Below, one piece after another: positions 35,647-45,900 of a stretch of DNA of 64,000 bases. How positions within the stretch are numbered: the first letter of the stretch is position 1; each line of letters starts with the position of its first letter. The position numbers and the translations under genes are program-made. A model generated the notes under the pieces. It was not told the DNA's origin. It did no database searches and saw only the letters and a list, made by a program, of their open reading frames with translations. Source of the DNA: Limimaricola sp. (GTDB taxonomy: Bacteria; Pseudomonadota; Alphaproteobacteria; Rhodobacterales; Rhodobacteraceae); NCBI RefSeq assembly GCF_016125575.1, contig NZ_WGLM01000005.1:124001-188000 (forward strand). The letters run 5' to 3'.

Positions 35647-36174
35647 CTACTCCACCGATCCGGCATCGACGAGGGGCGACTGTCCGGCGGCGGCGGTCTG
35701 CACGATCAGGTCGAGAAAGGCGACCGCGAGGATGCTTAGCCCGACCGAGGGCGGGATCTGCACGATCCAGAGCGGGATCGGCACGATGCCCGAGGACATA
35801 TCGCCATACAGCCACGACTGGCCGGTCAACTGCCACATGTACCACGCGCCCCCCGCCGCCACGACAAGGCCGATGGCCATCGTCAGCAGTTCGAACACCA
35901 GCCGCGGGCGCCGCCCCATACGGCCGACCAGCAGAGTCACCCGGATATGCCCGCCCTTGACCAGCGTGTAGGGCAGGCCGAGGAAGGAGGCCGCGGCAAG
36001 CAGGTATCCCGAGATGTCGTTGTAGGACGGGATCGACAGGTTGACGCCGGGAATGCGCATCTTGGTCACCAGATTTGCGGCGACCTGTGCCGCGATCAGC
36101 AGCGTGATCAGCACGATGGCCGTTCCGGCCAGTGCGCCGCTGATCTGGTAAAGCCGGTCAAGAACCTTGCGCAT
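35647..36174 (-). CDS. TRAP transporter small permease (DctQ-type)
   Basis: A 175-aa membrane protein with four hydrophobic segments. The first has AGTAIVLITLLIAAQVAANLV, then ISGYLLAAASFLGLPYTLVKGGHIRV, which is the DctQ hallmark around the G-HIRV sequence. It connects the large permease and the binding protein in the inner membrane. It lies between those two genes with short gaps, the upstream gap holding a strong hairpin. Confidence 0.92.
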   Translation of the reverse strand: MRKVLDRLYQISGALAGTAIVLITLLIAAQVAANLVTKMRIPGVNLSIPSYNDISGYLLAAASFLGLPYTLVKGGHIRVTLLVGRMGRRPRLVFELLTMAIGLVVAAGGAWYMWQLTGQSWLYGDMSSGIVPIPLWIVQIPPSVGLSILAVAFLDLIVQTAAAGQSPLVDAGSVE

Positions 36175-36204
36175 GGGCCATCGTCCTTCGCCAAGAATTC
36201 AGAT

Positions 36205-36229
36205 GCCCCGCCCGGGATCCGGGCGGGGC
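36205..36229 (-). terminator. Intercistronic hairpin after the TRAP binding-protein gene
   Basis: GCCCCGCCCG at 36205-36214 and CGGGCGGGGC at 36220-36229 form a perfect 10-bp stem around a 5-nt loop. It lies between the binding-protein stop and the small-permease start on the minus strand. As with the two ABC operons in this window it probably raises binding-protein expression over the permeases. Confidence 0.55.
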
Positions 36230-36238
36230 GGGACAGGT

Positions 36239-37216
36239 TCAGTGCATCGCCTCGTAATCGGCGAGGATCTTGTTCGCCTCGGGGCTGGCCTTCTCGGCCC
36301 AGGTCTGCTGCATCTTCTGGCCGATCTCCTTGAGACCGGCAATCAGGGCGTCGCTGGGCTGCACCACGGTCATGCCGTTGTCGGCCAGCGCCTTGGTCTG
36401 GGCATCGGTCTCGGCCATGCTCATCTGCCAGCCGCGGGTTTCGGCCGCCGCGGCGGCCTCCATCACGGCCTGCTGCTGGTCGGCGGGCAGGGCGCGGAAG
36501 GCGTCGCGGTTCACGACCACGATGTTCTTTGGCAGCCAGGCGTTGATCGGGGTGTAGTAGGTGACGTAATCCCACGCCTTCGACGACACGCCGGTCGAGG
36601 GCGAGGTGATCATCGCCTCGACCTGCCCGGTGGTGAAGGCCTGCGGGATGTCGGGCACCTCGACCTGCACCGGCACCGCGCCGCTGAGCGAGGCGAAAAG
36701 TTCCAGCATCGGGTTATAGGAGCGCAGTTTCACGCCCTTGAGATCATCGACGGTGGCAATCTCCTTGCGGGTGTAAAGGCCCTGCGGCGGCCACGGCACC
36801 GAGAAGAGCGGGATCAGGTTCTGCTTTGCCAGAAGCTCGGTGATGACCGGCTTCTGCGCGTCCCACAGCCGTTTTGCGTCGTCGTAGTTAGTGGCGAGGA
36901 AGGGCAGCGAATCGAGGCCATAGGCCGCATCCTCGTTCGAGATCAGCGACAGGAAGAATTCGCCGATCGGCACCTGCCCGCTGCGCACTGCGTTCTTGAT
37001 CTGCGGGTGCTGGAACAGCGAGCCGGCCGAATGCACCTCGATCTGCAGCGCGCCGTTGGTGCGGTCCGAGACATCCTTGGCGAAGTCGCGGATATTGACA
37101 GTGTGGAAGGTGGAATCGGGGTAGGGTGTGGGCATGTCCCATGTCTCCGCGTGGGCGGAGGCCGTCGTCAGGGCGGCAGCAAGACCGAAGGCTGCCATGC
37201 GAAGCGAGAGTGTCAT
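36239..37216 (-). CDS. TRAP transporter substrate-binding protein (DctP-type)
   Basis: A 325-aa periplasmic protein with signal peptide LSLRMAAFGLAAALTTASAHA. The mature part begins ETWDMPTPYPDSTFHTVNIRDFAKDV and holds VKLRSYNPMLELFASLSGA, with the conserved arginine that binds carboxylate ligands, and IVVVNRDAFRAL. ATG 37216 follows CAGGGAAAA. The divergent neighbour is a 5-oxoprolinase-type enzyme, and TRAP binding proteins of the DctP6/DctP7 type in Bordetella bind pyroglutamate, so pyroglutamate (5-oxoproline) or a related lactam acid is the likely ligand. Confidence 0.92.
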   Translation of the reverse strand: MTLSLRMAAFGLAAALTTASAHAETWDMPTPYPDSTFHTVNIRDFAKDVSDRTNGALQIEVHSAGSLFQHPQIKNAVRSGQVPIGEFFLSLISNEDAAYGLDSLPFLATNYDDAKRLWDAQKPVITELLAKQNLIPLFSVPWPPQGLYTRKEIATVDDLKGVKLRSYNPMLELFASLSGAVPVQVEVPDIPQAFTTGQVEAMITSPSTGVSSKAWDYVTYYTPINAWLPKNIVVVNRDAFRALPADQQQAVMEAAAAAETRGWQMSMAETDAQTKALADNGMTVVQPSDALIAGLKEIGQKMQQTWAEKASPEANKILADYEAMH

Positions 37217-37284
37217 CTGATTTTTCCCTGTCATCTGGTGTGAAGACCCCGTCTTGTGCGGGTCCATGCCAAAACAAGAGCATT

Positions 37285-37305
37285 ACGTTGACAATTTGTC
37301 AACGT
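37285..37305. promoter_or_regulatory. Perfect palindrome in the TRAP/5-oxoprolinase divergent region
   Basis: ACGTTGACAA at 37285-37294 and TTGTCAACGT at 37296-37305 form a 10-bp inverted repeat around one central base. A further half-like TTGTCACG follows at 37307-37314. TTGACA within both arms could serve as -35 for both directions, so a bound regulator would block both promoters. The site is likely the operator for the unit, perhaps for the winged-helix protein at 33820. Confidence 0.6.
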
Positions 37306-37332
37306 TTTGTCACGTTGCGAGGATCACTGTGA

Positions 37333-40300
37333 ATGGGGACAGGCAAGATGTGGCAATTCTGGATCGACCGTGGCGGCACCTTTACCGATATCGTCGCGCG
37401 GCGGCCCGACGGGCAGTTGCTGACCCACAAGTTGTTGTCGGAAAACCCGGAACGCTACGACGACGCTGCCGTCCAAGGCATTCGCGAGATGCTGGACGTG
37501 CCGCCGGATGGCCAGATCCCGCCGGACACCATCGGCGCGGTTAAGATGGGCACGACCGTGGCCACCAACGCGCTCCTTGAGCGCAAGGGCGAGCGCACGC
37601 TGCTGCTGATCACGCGCGGCCTGCGCGACCTGCTGCGCATCGGCTACCAGAATCGGCCGCGCCTGTTCGATCTGAAGATCGTGCTGCCGGAACTGCTGTA
37701 TGATGCCGTGATCGAGGTTGATGAACGGCTCGATGCCGATGGCAACGTCATTGCTCCGATGGACGAGGCTGAGGTTCGTGCGGCATTGGACGCCGCGCAC
37801 GCTCAGGGCTACCGTTCTGTCGCCGTGGCGCTGATGCATGCCTACCGCTACCCCGCGCATGAGCGACGTATCGGTGACATGGCGCGCGAAGCCGGGTTCA
37901 ACCAGGTCTCGCTGAGCCACGAGGCAAGCCCGCTGATCAAGCTGGTGTCGCGCGGCGATACGGCGGTGGTGGATGCCTACCTGTCCCCGATCCTGCGTCG
38001 CTACGTCGGGCAGGTAAGCGATGCACTGGGAGCAGGGGACGGAGGCTGCCGCGCCCTGATGTTCATGCAGTCTAATGGCGGTCTGACCGATGCTGCGCTG
38101 TTTCAAGGCAAGGACGCTATCCTCTCCGGCCCTGCGGGCGGCGTGGTGGGCATGGTCCGCACCGCCGAGGCCGAGGGGTTTGACCGGCTGATCGGCTTTG
38201 ACATGGGCGGCACCTCGACCGATGTCTGTCACTACGCGGGCGACTATGAACGCTCGTTCGAAACCGAGGTCGCCGGCGTGCGGATGCGCGCGCCGATGAT
38301 GAGCATTCACACCGTCGCCGCCGGTGGCGGCTCGATCCTGACATTCCGGCAGGGGCGGTTGCAGGTGGGCCCGGAAAGCGCCGGCGCCAACCCGGGGCCG
38401 GCCAGTTACCGCCGTGGCGGGCCGCTGGCCGTGACCGATTGCAACGTCGTGTTGGGCAAGCTGCAACCAGCGCATTTCCCCGCCGTCTTTGGCCCGAACG
38501 GCGATGAACCGCTCGATGCCGAGGCCGCGCGCGCCGGGTTCGAACGGCTCGCCGCCGAGATCGCCGCCGAAACGGGCGAGGCGCTAATGAGCGTCGAGGC
38601 GCTGGCCGAAGGGTTCCTGCGCATCGCGGTCGAGAACATGGCCAACGCCATCAAGAAGATCAGCGTGCAGCGCGGCTATGACGTGACCGGCTACACGATG
38701 AACTGTTTCGGCGGGGCAGGCGGGCAACATGCCTGCCAGGTGGCCGACGTGCTAGGGATGGAAAGCATCTACATCCATCCTTTTGCCGGGGTGCTTTCCG
38801 CCTTTGGCATGGGGCTGGCCGACATTCGCGCGCTGCGCGAGCACCAGTTTGCCGCCCCCGTGGCTGAGGGTCAGGCAGCGCGCGACGTGCTTGACCGGAT
38901 CGGCGCGGCGGCCCGGGATGAGATATTGGGTCAGGGGATAGCACCTGATGACATCATGCTGATCGAGACCGCGCATATCCGCACGCCCGGCTCGCACCAG
39001 ACGCTGCCGGTGCCATTCGGCCCCGAGGACGCGATGCGCGCGGCCTTTGACGAGGCGCACAGGCAGCGTTTCGGCTTCGTGCCCGACTACGATGACCTTG
39101 TGATCGACCTGCTGACCGCCGAAGCCGTTGGCTCGACCGGCGAAGATGCATCGCTGAAGCCCGCAAAGCGCGAAACCGCCCCCGCCACGACGGCGCGGAT
39201 GTTCACGCAGAGCACTTGGGCGGATGTGCCCTTGGTCGATCGCGCGGCGATCGGGACAGGCGACAAGGTGGACGGCCCGGCCATCATCACCGAACCCACC
39301 GGCACCAACATCGTCGAACCGGGTTGGCAGGCAAGGGCGCTGGCGGGTGGTGGTCTGGTTCTGCGCCGCGTGGTCCCGCTGAACCGAAAAGAGGCCGTGG
39401 GCACCACGGTGGACCCGGTAATGCTGGAGGTCTTCAACAACCTCTTCATGTCCATCGCCGACCAGATGGGTGCCACGCTGGCCAACACCGCCTATTCGGT
39501 CAACATCAAGGAACGCTACGACTTTTCCTGCGCGATCTTCGATGCCGAGGGCGATCTGGTGGCCAATGCCCCCCACGTGCCCGTCCACCTCGGCTCGATG
39601 AGCGAAAGCGTGCGCACGGTGCTGCGGCAGAACGCAGGGCGTATCCGCCCCGGCGACGTGTTCATGATGAACAACCCCTATAACGGCGGCACGCACCTGC
39701 CCGACGTCACGCTGATCACGCCGGTCTTCGATGCGGCGGGGCAGAAGATCATCTTCCTGACCGCCTCGCGCGGGCATCACGCCGATATCGGCGGCAAGAC
39801 GCCGGGGTCCGCCCCGCCCGACAGCCGCAGTATCGACGAGGAAGGCGTGCTGATCGACAATTTCCTTGTCGTCGACCGTGGCACCCTGCGCGAGTCGGAC
39901 ACGCGCGCGCTGCTCGCCTCGGGCCGCTATCCCTGCCGCAACATCGACGAGAACATGGCCGACCTTGCCGCCCAGATCGCCGCCAACGCGACCGGCGCGC
40001 AAGAGCTGACGCGGATCGTCGGCCAGTTCGGGCTGGACGTTGTGCAGGCCTACATGGGCCATGTGCAGGATAATGCCGAGGAAAGCGTGCGCCGCGTCCT
40101 CGACGTGCTGAAGGACTGCGCCTTCACCTATCCGCTCGACAGCGGGGCGCAGATCAAGGTGGCGATCTCGGTCGATCACGCGGCGCGACGGGCGCTGGTG
40201 GATTTCACCGGCACCTCGCCGCAGGACCAGTTCAACTACAACGCGCCGCTGGCGATCTGCCGGGCGGTGGTGCTTTATGTGTTCCGCACGCTGGTGGGTG

Positions 40301-40956
40301 CGGACATCCCGATGAACGAGGGATGTCTGAAACCCATAGAGATCAGGGCGCCCAAGGGCTCGATGATCAATCCAGAATACCCGGCGGCGGTGATCTCGGG
40401 CAACACCGAGGTCAGCCAGGCGATTGCCGACACGCTTTACGGTGCGCTGGGGGTGATCGCGGGCAGCCAGGGCACGATGAACAATTTCGTCTACGGCAAT
40501 GCCCGGTTGCAGAATTACGAGACGATCTGCGGCGGCACCGGGGCCGGGCCCGGGTTCAATGGCGCAAGCGCCGTGCACAGCCACATGACCAACACCCGCA
40601 TGACCGATCCCGAAGTGCTGGAAACCCGCTTTCCCGTCCGGGTCGAGGAGTTTTCGGTTCGGCACGGATCGGGCGGGGCAGGGCGCTGGCAGGGCGGCGA
40701 CGGCATCGTCCGGCGGCTCCGCTTCCTTGAAGAGATGACGGCGACGGTTATTTCTTCGCATCGCGTGGTGCCGCCGCATGGCATGGCTGGTGGTGCGCCG
40801 GGCATGACCGGCGAGAACCATGTCGTGCGCAAGGACGGCCGCATCGTGGCCCTGAAAGGCAATGACGAGGTGCTGATGCAGCCGGGCGACATCTTCGTGA
40901 TGCAGACGCCGGGCGGCGGCGGTTATGGCACGGTCGATCCGCCAGAGGACGGCTGA
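37333..40956 (+). CDS. 5-oxoprolinase-type hydantoinase A/B fusion
   Basis: A 1207-aa ATP-dependent hydrolase, the length of 5-oxoprolinase. The N-terminal HyuA half (residues 1-~690) begins [21 protein letters not shown], has [14 protein letters not shown], the phosphate loop [13 protein letters not shown], and [10 protein letters not shown]. The C-terminal HyuB half (~695-1207) has [33 protein letters not shown], and [13 protein letters not shown]. It likely opens 5-oxoproline to glutamate using ATP. Starts at 37333 or 37348 (MWQFW) are both possible. It is divergent from the TRAP transporter genes with a shared palindrome. Confidence 0.92.
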   Translation: MGTGKMWQFWIDRGGTFTDIVARRPDGQLLTHKLLSENPERYDDAAVQGIREMLDVPPDGQIPPDTIGAVKMGTTVATNALLERKGERTLLLITRGLRDLLRIGYQNRPRLFDLKIVLPELLYDAVIEVDERLDADGNVIAPMDEAEVRAALDAAHAQGYRSVAVALMHAYRYPAHERRIGDMAREAGFNQVSLSHEASPLIKLVSRGDTAVVDAYLSPILRRYVGQVSDALGAGDGGCRALMFMQSNGGLTDAALFQGKDAILSGPAGGVVGMVRTAEAEGFDRLIGFDMGGTSTDVCHYAGDYERSFETEVAGVRMRAPMMSIHTVAAGGGSILTFRQGRLQVGPESAGANPGPASYRRGGPLAVTDCNVVLGKLQPAHFPAVFGPNGDEPLDAEAARAGFERLAAEIAAETGEALMSVEALAEGFLRIAVENMANAIKKISVQRGYDVTGYTMNCFGGAGGQHACQVADVLGMESIYIHPFAGVLSAFGMGLADIRALREHQFAAPVAEGQAARDVLDRIGAAARDEILGQGIAPDDIMLIETAHIRTPGSHQTLPVPFGPEDAMRAAFDEAHRQRFGFVPDYDDLVIDLLTAEAVGSTGEDASLKPAKRETAPATTARMFTQSTWADVPLVDRAAIGTGDKVDGPAIITEPTGTNIVEPGWQARALAGGGLVLRRVVPLNRKEAVGTTVDPVMLEVFNNLFMSIADQMGATLANTAYSVNIKERYDFSCAIFDAEGDLVANAPHVPVHLGSMSESVRTVLRQNAGRIRPGDVFMMNNPYNGGTHLPDVTLITPVFDAAGQKIIFLTASRGHHADIGGKTPGSAPPDSRSIDEEGVLIDNFLVVDRGTLRESDTRALLASGRYPCRNIDENMADLAAQIAANATGAQELTRIVGQFGLDVVQAYMGHVQDNAEESVRRVLDVLKDCAFTYPLDSGAQIKVAISVDHAARRALVDFTGTSPQDQFNYNAPLAICRAVVLYVFRTLVGADIPMNEGCLKPIEIRAPKGSMINPEYPAAVISGNTEVSQAIADTLYGALGVIAGSQGTMNNFVYGNARLQNYETICGGTGAGPGFNGASAVHSHMTNTRMTDPEVLETRFPVRVEEFSVRHGSGGAGRWQGGDGIVRRLRFLEEMTATVISSHRVVPPHGMAGGAPGMTGENHVVRKDGRIVALKGNDEVLMQPGDIFVMQTPGGGGYGTVDPPEDG

Positions 40957-41060
40957 AAGCCTGACGACTTGCTCTCGATCAAGGTGCGGACGGCGCGCCC
41001 GTGGCATGATGCATCGCATTTCCCAGTGACGGGACGGACTGGATCCGTTCCGGGAGCGTG

Positions 41061-42875
41061 ATGATGACCAAACCCACCAAGACGCGGAAGCGCCCAAAGG
41101 GCACTGCCTTGCAAGTCGTGCCCGACACCTCGCACGAGGCCCCCGGCGTTGCGGGCGCGGCAGAACCCGCACATCGCCACCTGAACCTCGACCGCAGCGC
41201 GCGGGCCGCCATTGCCCGGCTCTCTGGCGGCGTGTCGTCGCATGCCTTTCTGCAGGCCTGGACCGACTGGTGCTTTCATCTGGCCGAGGCACCCGGGCGC
41301 CGGCTGGAACTGGCCGAGCGGGCATGGGAAAGCGCGCTGACGCTCGCCTCGCATACCGCCGACAAGGACCGCGCATCACCCTTTGCGCCAAAACCCTACG
41401 ATCATCGTTTTGACCATCCCGACTGGGAAAAGGCACCGTTCCATGCCTGGCAACACGGCTTTTTGGCGATGCAGGACTGGTGGGACTTTGCCACCGACAA
41501 TTTGCGCGGCTTGCGCCCCGAAGATGCGAACCGCGCGCGGTTCATGGCGCGCCAGATGCTCGACACTGTCGCGCCCTCGAACTTTCCCTGGCTCAACCCC
41601 GAGATCATCGAGGCGACCATGAAGACCGGTGGGCGCAACCTTGCCGAGGGGGCCGGACATTTCATGCAGGACATGGTCAAGCTGGTGACCCAGCAGCGCG
41701 ACCCGCCGTCTGAGGGGTTCCGCCTTGGCGAGGATCTGGCTTGCACGCCGGGCACGGTGGTCTATCGCAACGAGTTGTTCGAGTTGATCCAGTATGCTCC
41801 GCAAGGCAGCACGGTGCGGCCAGAGCCGGTTCTGATCGTGCCGGCGTGGATCATGAAATACTACATTCTTGATCTGTCACCCCAAAACTCGATGGTCCGG
41901 TATCTTGTCGAACAGGGGTTCACCGTTTTCATGATCTCGTGGTGTAACCCGACGGCCGCGCAAGCGGAGTTGTCGCTGGAAGATTACCGACGCAATGGCG
42001 TGATGGCCGCCCTTGATGCCGTTTGCGCAATCGTGCCGGGACAGAAGGTGCATACGGTCGGCTACTGCCTGGGCGGCACGATGCTGGCCATCGCGGCCGC
42101 GACGATGGCGCGCGATGCCGATACGCGGCTTGCCAGCATCACGTTGATGGCGGCGCAGGTGGACTTCGCCGAAGCGGGCGAATTGCTGCTTTTCGTCGAC
42201 GAAAGTCAGGTGGCCTATCTTGAGGACCTGATGTGGGACCAAGGCTATCTCGACCGTCCGCAAATGGCGCGGACCTTTTCCACAATACGTGCCGAGGACC
42301 TGATCTGGTCGCGCGCGGTGCGGCGGTATTTCCTCGGGCAGCAGGACATGCCGACCGACATGGGGGTCTGGGTCGCCGATACCACGCGGATGCCGGCACG
42401 GATGCATGGGCAGTACCTGCGCGGGCCTTTCCTTGAGAACCGGCTGACGGCAGGGCGTTTCGCAGTTGAAGGACAGGTGATTGCGCTGAAAGACATCGCG
42501 GCGCCGATGTTTGTCGTGGCGACCGAGACCGACCACATCGCGCCGTGGCGCTCGGTCTACAAGACGCGGCTTTTTACCGATGCAGAGCTGACCTTTGTTC
42601 TGACCGGCGGCGGACATAACAGCGGTATCGTCAACGCGCCGGGCGATCCTCGCAGCCACTACCGCGTCTCGCGGCGTGAGGCGGGGGCGCTTTATGTCGG
42701 GCCAGAGGAATGGCTGGCCGTGACACCTTCGGTCAAAGGGTCATGGTGGACGGAATGGGCGGACTGGCTGGGCGCGCATAGCGGGACTGCCGGTGCGCCG
42801 CCTCCGATAGGTGCCGAGGCGAAGGGGCTTGTGCCGCTTTGCCCGGCACCGGGGACTTATGTCTTTCAAACCTGA
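41061..42875 (+). CDS. phaC: Polyhydroxyalkanoate synthase (PhaC family)
   Basis: A 604-aa synthase that polymerises hydroxyacyl-CoA into storage polyester. Its N-terminal domain (residues 60-200) has PHFDHPDWEK-like DHRFDHPDWEKAPFHAW. The alpha/beta hydrolase part has the lipase-like box HTVGYCLGGTMLA with the nucleophile Cys, the Asp region ATETDHIAPW, and the His region TGGGHNSGIVNAPG. Start choices are GTG 41058 or ATG 41061/41064 after GGGAG. No phasin, PhaA or PhaB lies next to it, so it may be a second, orphan synthase. A class I type is likely given its length. Confidence 0.9.
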   Translation: MMTKPTKTRKRPKGTALQVVPDTSHEAPGVAGAAEPAHRHLNLDRSARAAIARLSGGVSSHAFLQAWTDWCFHLAEAPGRRLELAERAWESALTLASHTADKDRASPFAPKPYDHRFDHPDWEKAPFHAWQHGFLAMQDWWDFATDNLRGLRPEDANRARFMARQMLDTVAPSNFPWLNPEIIEATMKTGGRNLAEGAGHFMQDMVKLVTQQRDPPSEGFRLGEDLACTPGTVVYRNELFELIQYAPQGSTVRPEPVLIVPAWIMKYYILDLSPQNSMVRYLVEQGFTVFMISWCNPTAAQAELSLEDYRRNGVMAALDAVCAIVPGQKVHTVGYCLGGTMLAIAAATMARDADTRLASITLMAAQVDFAEAGELLLFVDESQVAYLEDLMWDQGYLDRPQMARTFSTIRAEDLIWSRAVRRYFLGQQDMPTDMGVWVADTTRMPARMHGQYLRGPFLENRLTAGRFAVEGQVIALKDIAAPMFVVATETDHIAPWRSVYKTRLFTDAELTFVLTGGGHNSGIVNAPGDPRSHYRVSRREAGALYVGPEEWLAVTPSVKGSWWTEWADWLGAHSGTAGAPPPIGAEAKGLVPLCPAPGTYVFQT

Positions 42876-42974
42876 TTTGCGTGCCCGGTTGATGCTGCGC
42901 CCGCAAGAGTGGCCCGATCAGGATGGCAGCGTTGCGTCTGGGCGATGGCCCTATTCGAAAGGCCGACCACAGGA

Positions 42975-45900
42975 TCAAGAGCCCTGATCGCGCCAGCAGG
43001 CCGAAGCTGTTGCGGGCTGGTCCGGATCGATGCGGCAAGCCTGGCTCAGCCAGTGGCGCGCGTCGGCAACCAGTGTGGCCCGGTCGTCAAAAGCGAAGCG
43101 TTGCTGGGGATCATTCGCTGCGGTCAGCAGCAAACTGCCATCGTCCAGCGGGACAGGTGTCAGGAATTTGTAACCGCTTCCAAGGTCGGCCAATTTCAAC
43201 CCGGTCGCAGCATCGTAGGCTTGGGCGATCAACTCCGACTCGCCGATATCCTCGACAACGAAAAGCCGCCCGGCCCGGTCTGTTGCGACCTGAGTGATCG
43301 GGTAGCGCAACGTCAAAAGCGCGCTTGGCGGTCTGTCATCGGCAGGGTTCCAGGATAGCAGCGTATCCGACCTTTCGGCGACAAACATCTCGGGACTACC
43401 CGGCACGCGGAAGGTGGCTTGCGGCCAGTTGCCGGGAAGGCTGCCGATAGCGTGCCCCTTGGCGTCCAACACCCTCAGGCCCGTGTCGTCAGACACCGCG
43501 TAATAGCCAAGTTCGGGCGAAAGGGTGAGGCAGGCATGCGTCTCGACAGTGTCCAATGGGACAAGCAGGCTCTGCGGCTGACCCTTCCACGTGAAATTCA
43601 CCCGCCGCATCGTTCCTTCGACCGTTTCCTTCTCATCCCAGATCGTTGTCAGGTCTACAGGCTGGCGGTTCTCGGCAGGCTGCCCCTGAACAAGGCAGAG
43701 TTGGGTAGATAGCGGTGCCGCGTTCAGCGGGCTCGTCGGAAGGGTGCCGTAGACACGACGCGGATCGACCATCAACAGCGTTTTCGAGGTGTCGCCCCGT
43801 CCCACGCCCGGCTTCAGGACCAGCGCCGTCTGTCCGTTTGGCAGTGCCACCTGAAGCTCCACCGGTGCTGGCACAGTGAAGCTCAGGCTGCGCAGGGGCG
43901 TTGCACCATCTGTCAGGGCCAACGTCACGTCGCGAAAATCGCTTGCCACCACAACACCTTGGCCATTGGTCAGGCTGGCACCATCCGGCGGCAGATCGCT
44001 GCGCGCGCTAACAAGAAAGGGCGGGTTGTCAGCGTTCCCGGTGAAATAGTCCGGCATGTCAGCGGGATCGGGCAAATAGGCGGGGTCGGTCAGGAAGACC
44101 TCTCGCCGCCCGCCACCGCTGGAGGCCACGTCGAGCGACAGAACGAGGCCCGTACCATCGCGCGCGCAGGAGGCCGAATAGGCGTAACCGTTTCCGTAGC
44201 CCAACCCGAGTGCGGCCATCCGTGGTGACAGCGCGTTTGCTCTTTCCGCGCCGAGGGCGGGCCAAAGACAGGTTCGCGCTGGTGCGTCGCTGGTGTCGGC
44301 CGGCGGTGGGGCGATGCCGATCTGGCGCAGCTCTGCCTGCGCGGCCGTGTCGGCATCGGCGGCGAAAGAATAACCATCGGCATTCAACATCAACTGCCCC
44401 AGCCAATTCGTGCGGTCGCTGACGGCCGCGCCGCTGCGCAGGTTGACGATCAGCGCGGCCTCGCCCGAGGGGGTCGGGTCGGTGATCGGTTGCCGCACGT
44501 CGCCAAAACCGTCCCATGTGATGGTTATATCCGGGCGCTCGGTGGCATCGCCAAATGCTCCGTGCCACAGCAGACGCGGATTGTCGTCCTTCACGCTGAA
44601 AAAGGCGATTTCCTGCTGGCGCTCGGAATTCAGCATCCTTACGGCGACGACGCCGCCGAACGGGCCGGTTGCCCCGCTTCCCGCGAGACGGCCGGGCAGC
44701 GTGAAGACCTGTTTTGGCGCGCCGGTGCCATCAAAACGAAAGACCGCACCGCTTGCCGGCACCATGTAATATAGCACGCCGTTGGCCTTGAACGGCTCCG
44801 CCCCTGCGGGAATGGCAAAGCGTGTTTCGCGTGTAGCCCGGTCCAGCGCCTCGCGCAGCGCGGTTTCCAGTGCGGGCTCGGGGCCGGCCGGCAATGCATC
44901 GGAGGCTGCGATAAGCCGCAACAACGCCTCGTCGACAAAGCCGTTTTCGGTCAGAGCAGTTGCACTGTCGACGGATAGTCGCGCGGCTCGGCTGGCCGCC
45001 GTAGCTGCCGAGGCCAGCCTCTCGCCCCGTTGCCAGACCGCGATACCTGCCGCGACGGCGATCAGCGTGGCCGCGGCAATTCCCATGCCCAATGCCAGCC
45101 GCCTGCGCGCGGTCGCCTTTCGGCTTCGGTCGATCAATTCGGCGCGTGAAGCGGTCAGGTATCTGGCAGCCTCTGGCGGCATCTCGACAAGGGCTCGGGC
45201 GGCAAGGTCTTCCGCGGCATCAAGACGTGCCTCTGCCAGCAACAAGTCGTCCGGGCGTCGGCCCGCGGCGGCCCAATCCTCGGCCACGGCCTCGATCCGG
45301 TCGCGCAGCACCAAATCCTGCCGCATCGCCTCGATCAGCGCGGCAAGACGCGGCCAGTCGGTCAGGATCACCTCGTGCGCCAACCGCCAGCCCGGCACCT
45401 CGCCCGCAGCCGCAGTGCGCACCAGCCGCGCCGCGACCAGCCGGTCAAGGATGCGCCGCGCCGGATCATCGGCCTGATCGGCGGGCAAAAGCCGGGCAAG
45501 ACCGCGTCCGGTCTCGACATCGAAACGAACAAGCCCGGCAAGGACCCTGTCGATCCGGTCGGGCGCTATGCCGTCGGCCAGAAGGGCGGCATGGGTGTCT
45601 TCGGCATAGCGCCCCACCGCCTGTTGAAAGCCGCCGATCCGTTCGTAGGCGGCGAAAGGAATTGTTCCATCCGGTTCGGCCAACGCCGCCAGACGGGTCA
45701 GCACGACCTGCAGAAGCGGGAGCGAGTCGGGCGAGCGCAACGCAGGTTCCGCAAGGGCCGCGGGCAGGTCACGCCCGTCCGGGGCTGCCGCAAAGCGCAA
45801 TCCGGCGAGGGCGGCGGGTGCAAGGATCATCTCGGTGATTTCGAACAGCGTGGGCGGCCCAAGGCGGAAAAGCCGTGCATCGCTGGCCAGACGGGCCAGT

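Noticed and set aside
34341-35666. Long minus-strand open frame of 441 codons over the TRAP large permease
   Set aside because: It overlaps the clear DctM gene in another frame and reads as Arg/Gly/Ala-rich sequence without any fold or hydrophobic pattern; a normal effect of high GC.
38752-41436. 894-codon minus-strand open frame opposite the 5-oxoprolinase gene
   Set aside because: It is the antisense of a well-supported gene, with Arg/His/Ala-rich composition and no SD. High-GC third positions keep antisense frames open.
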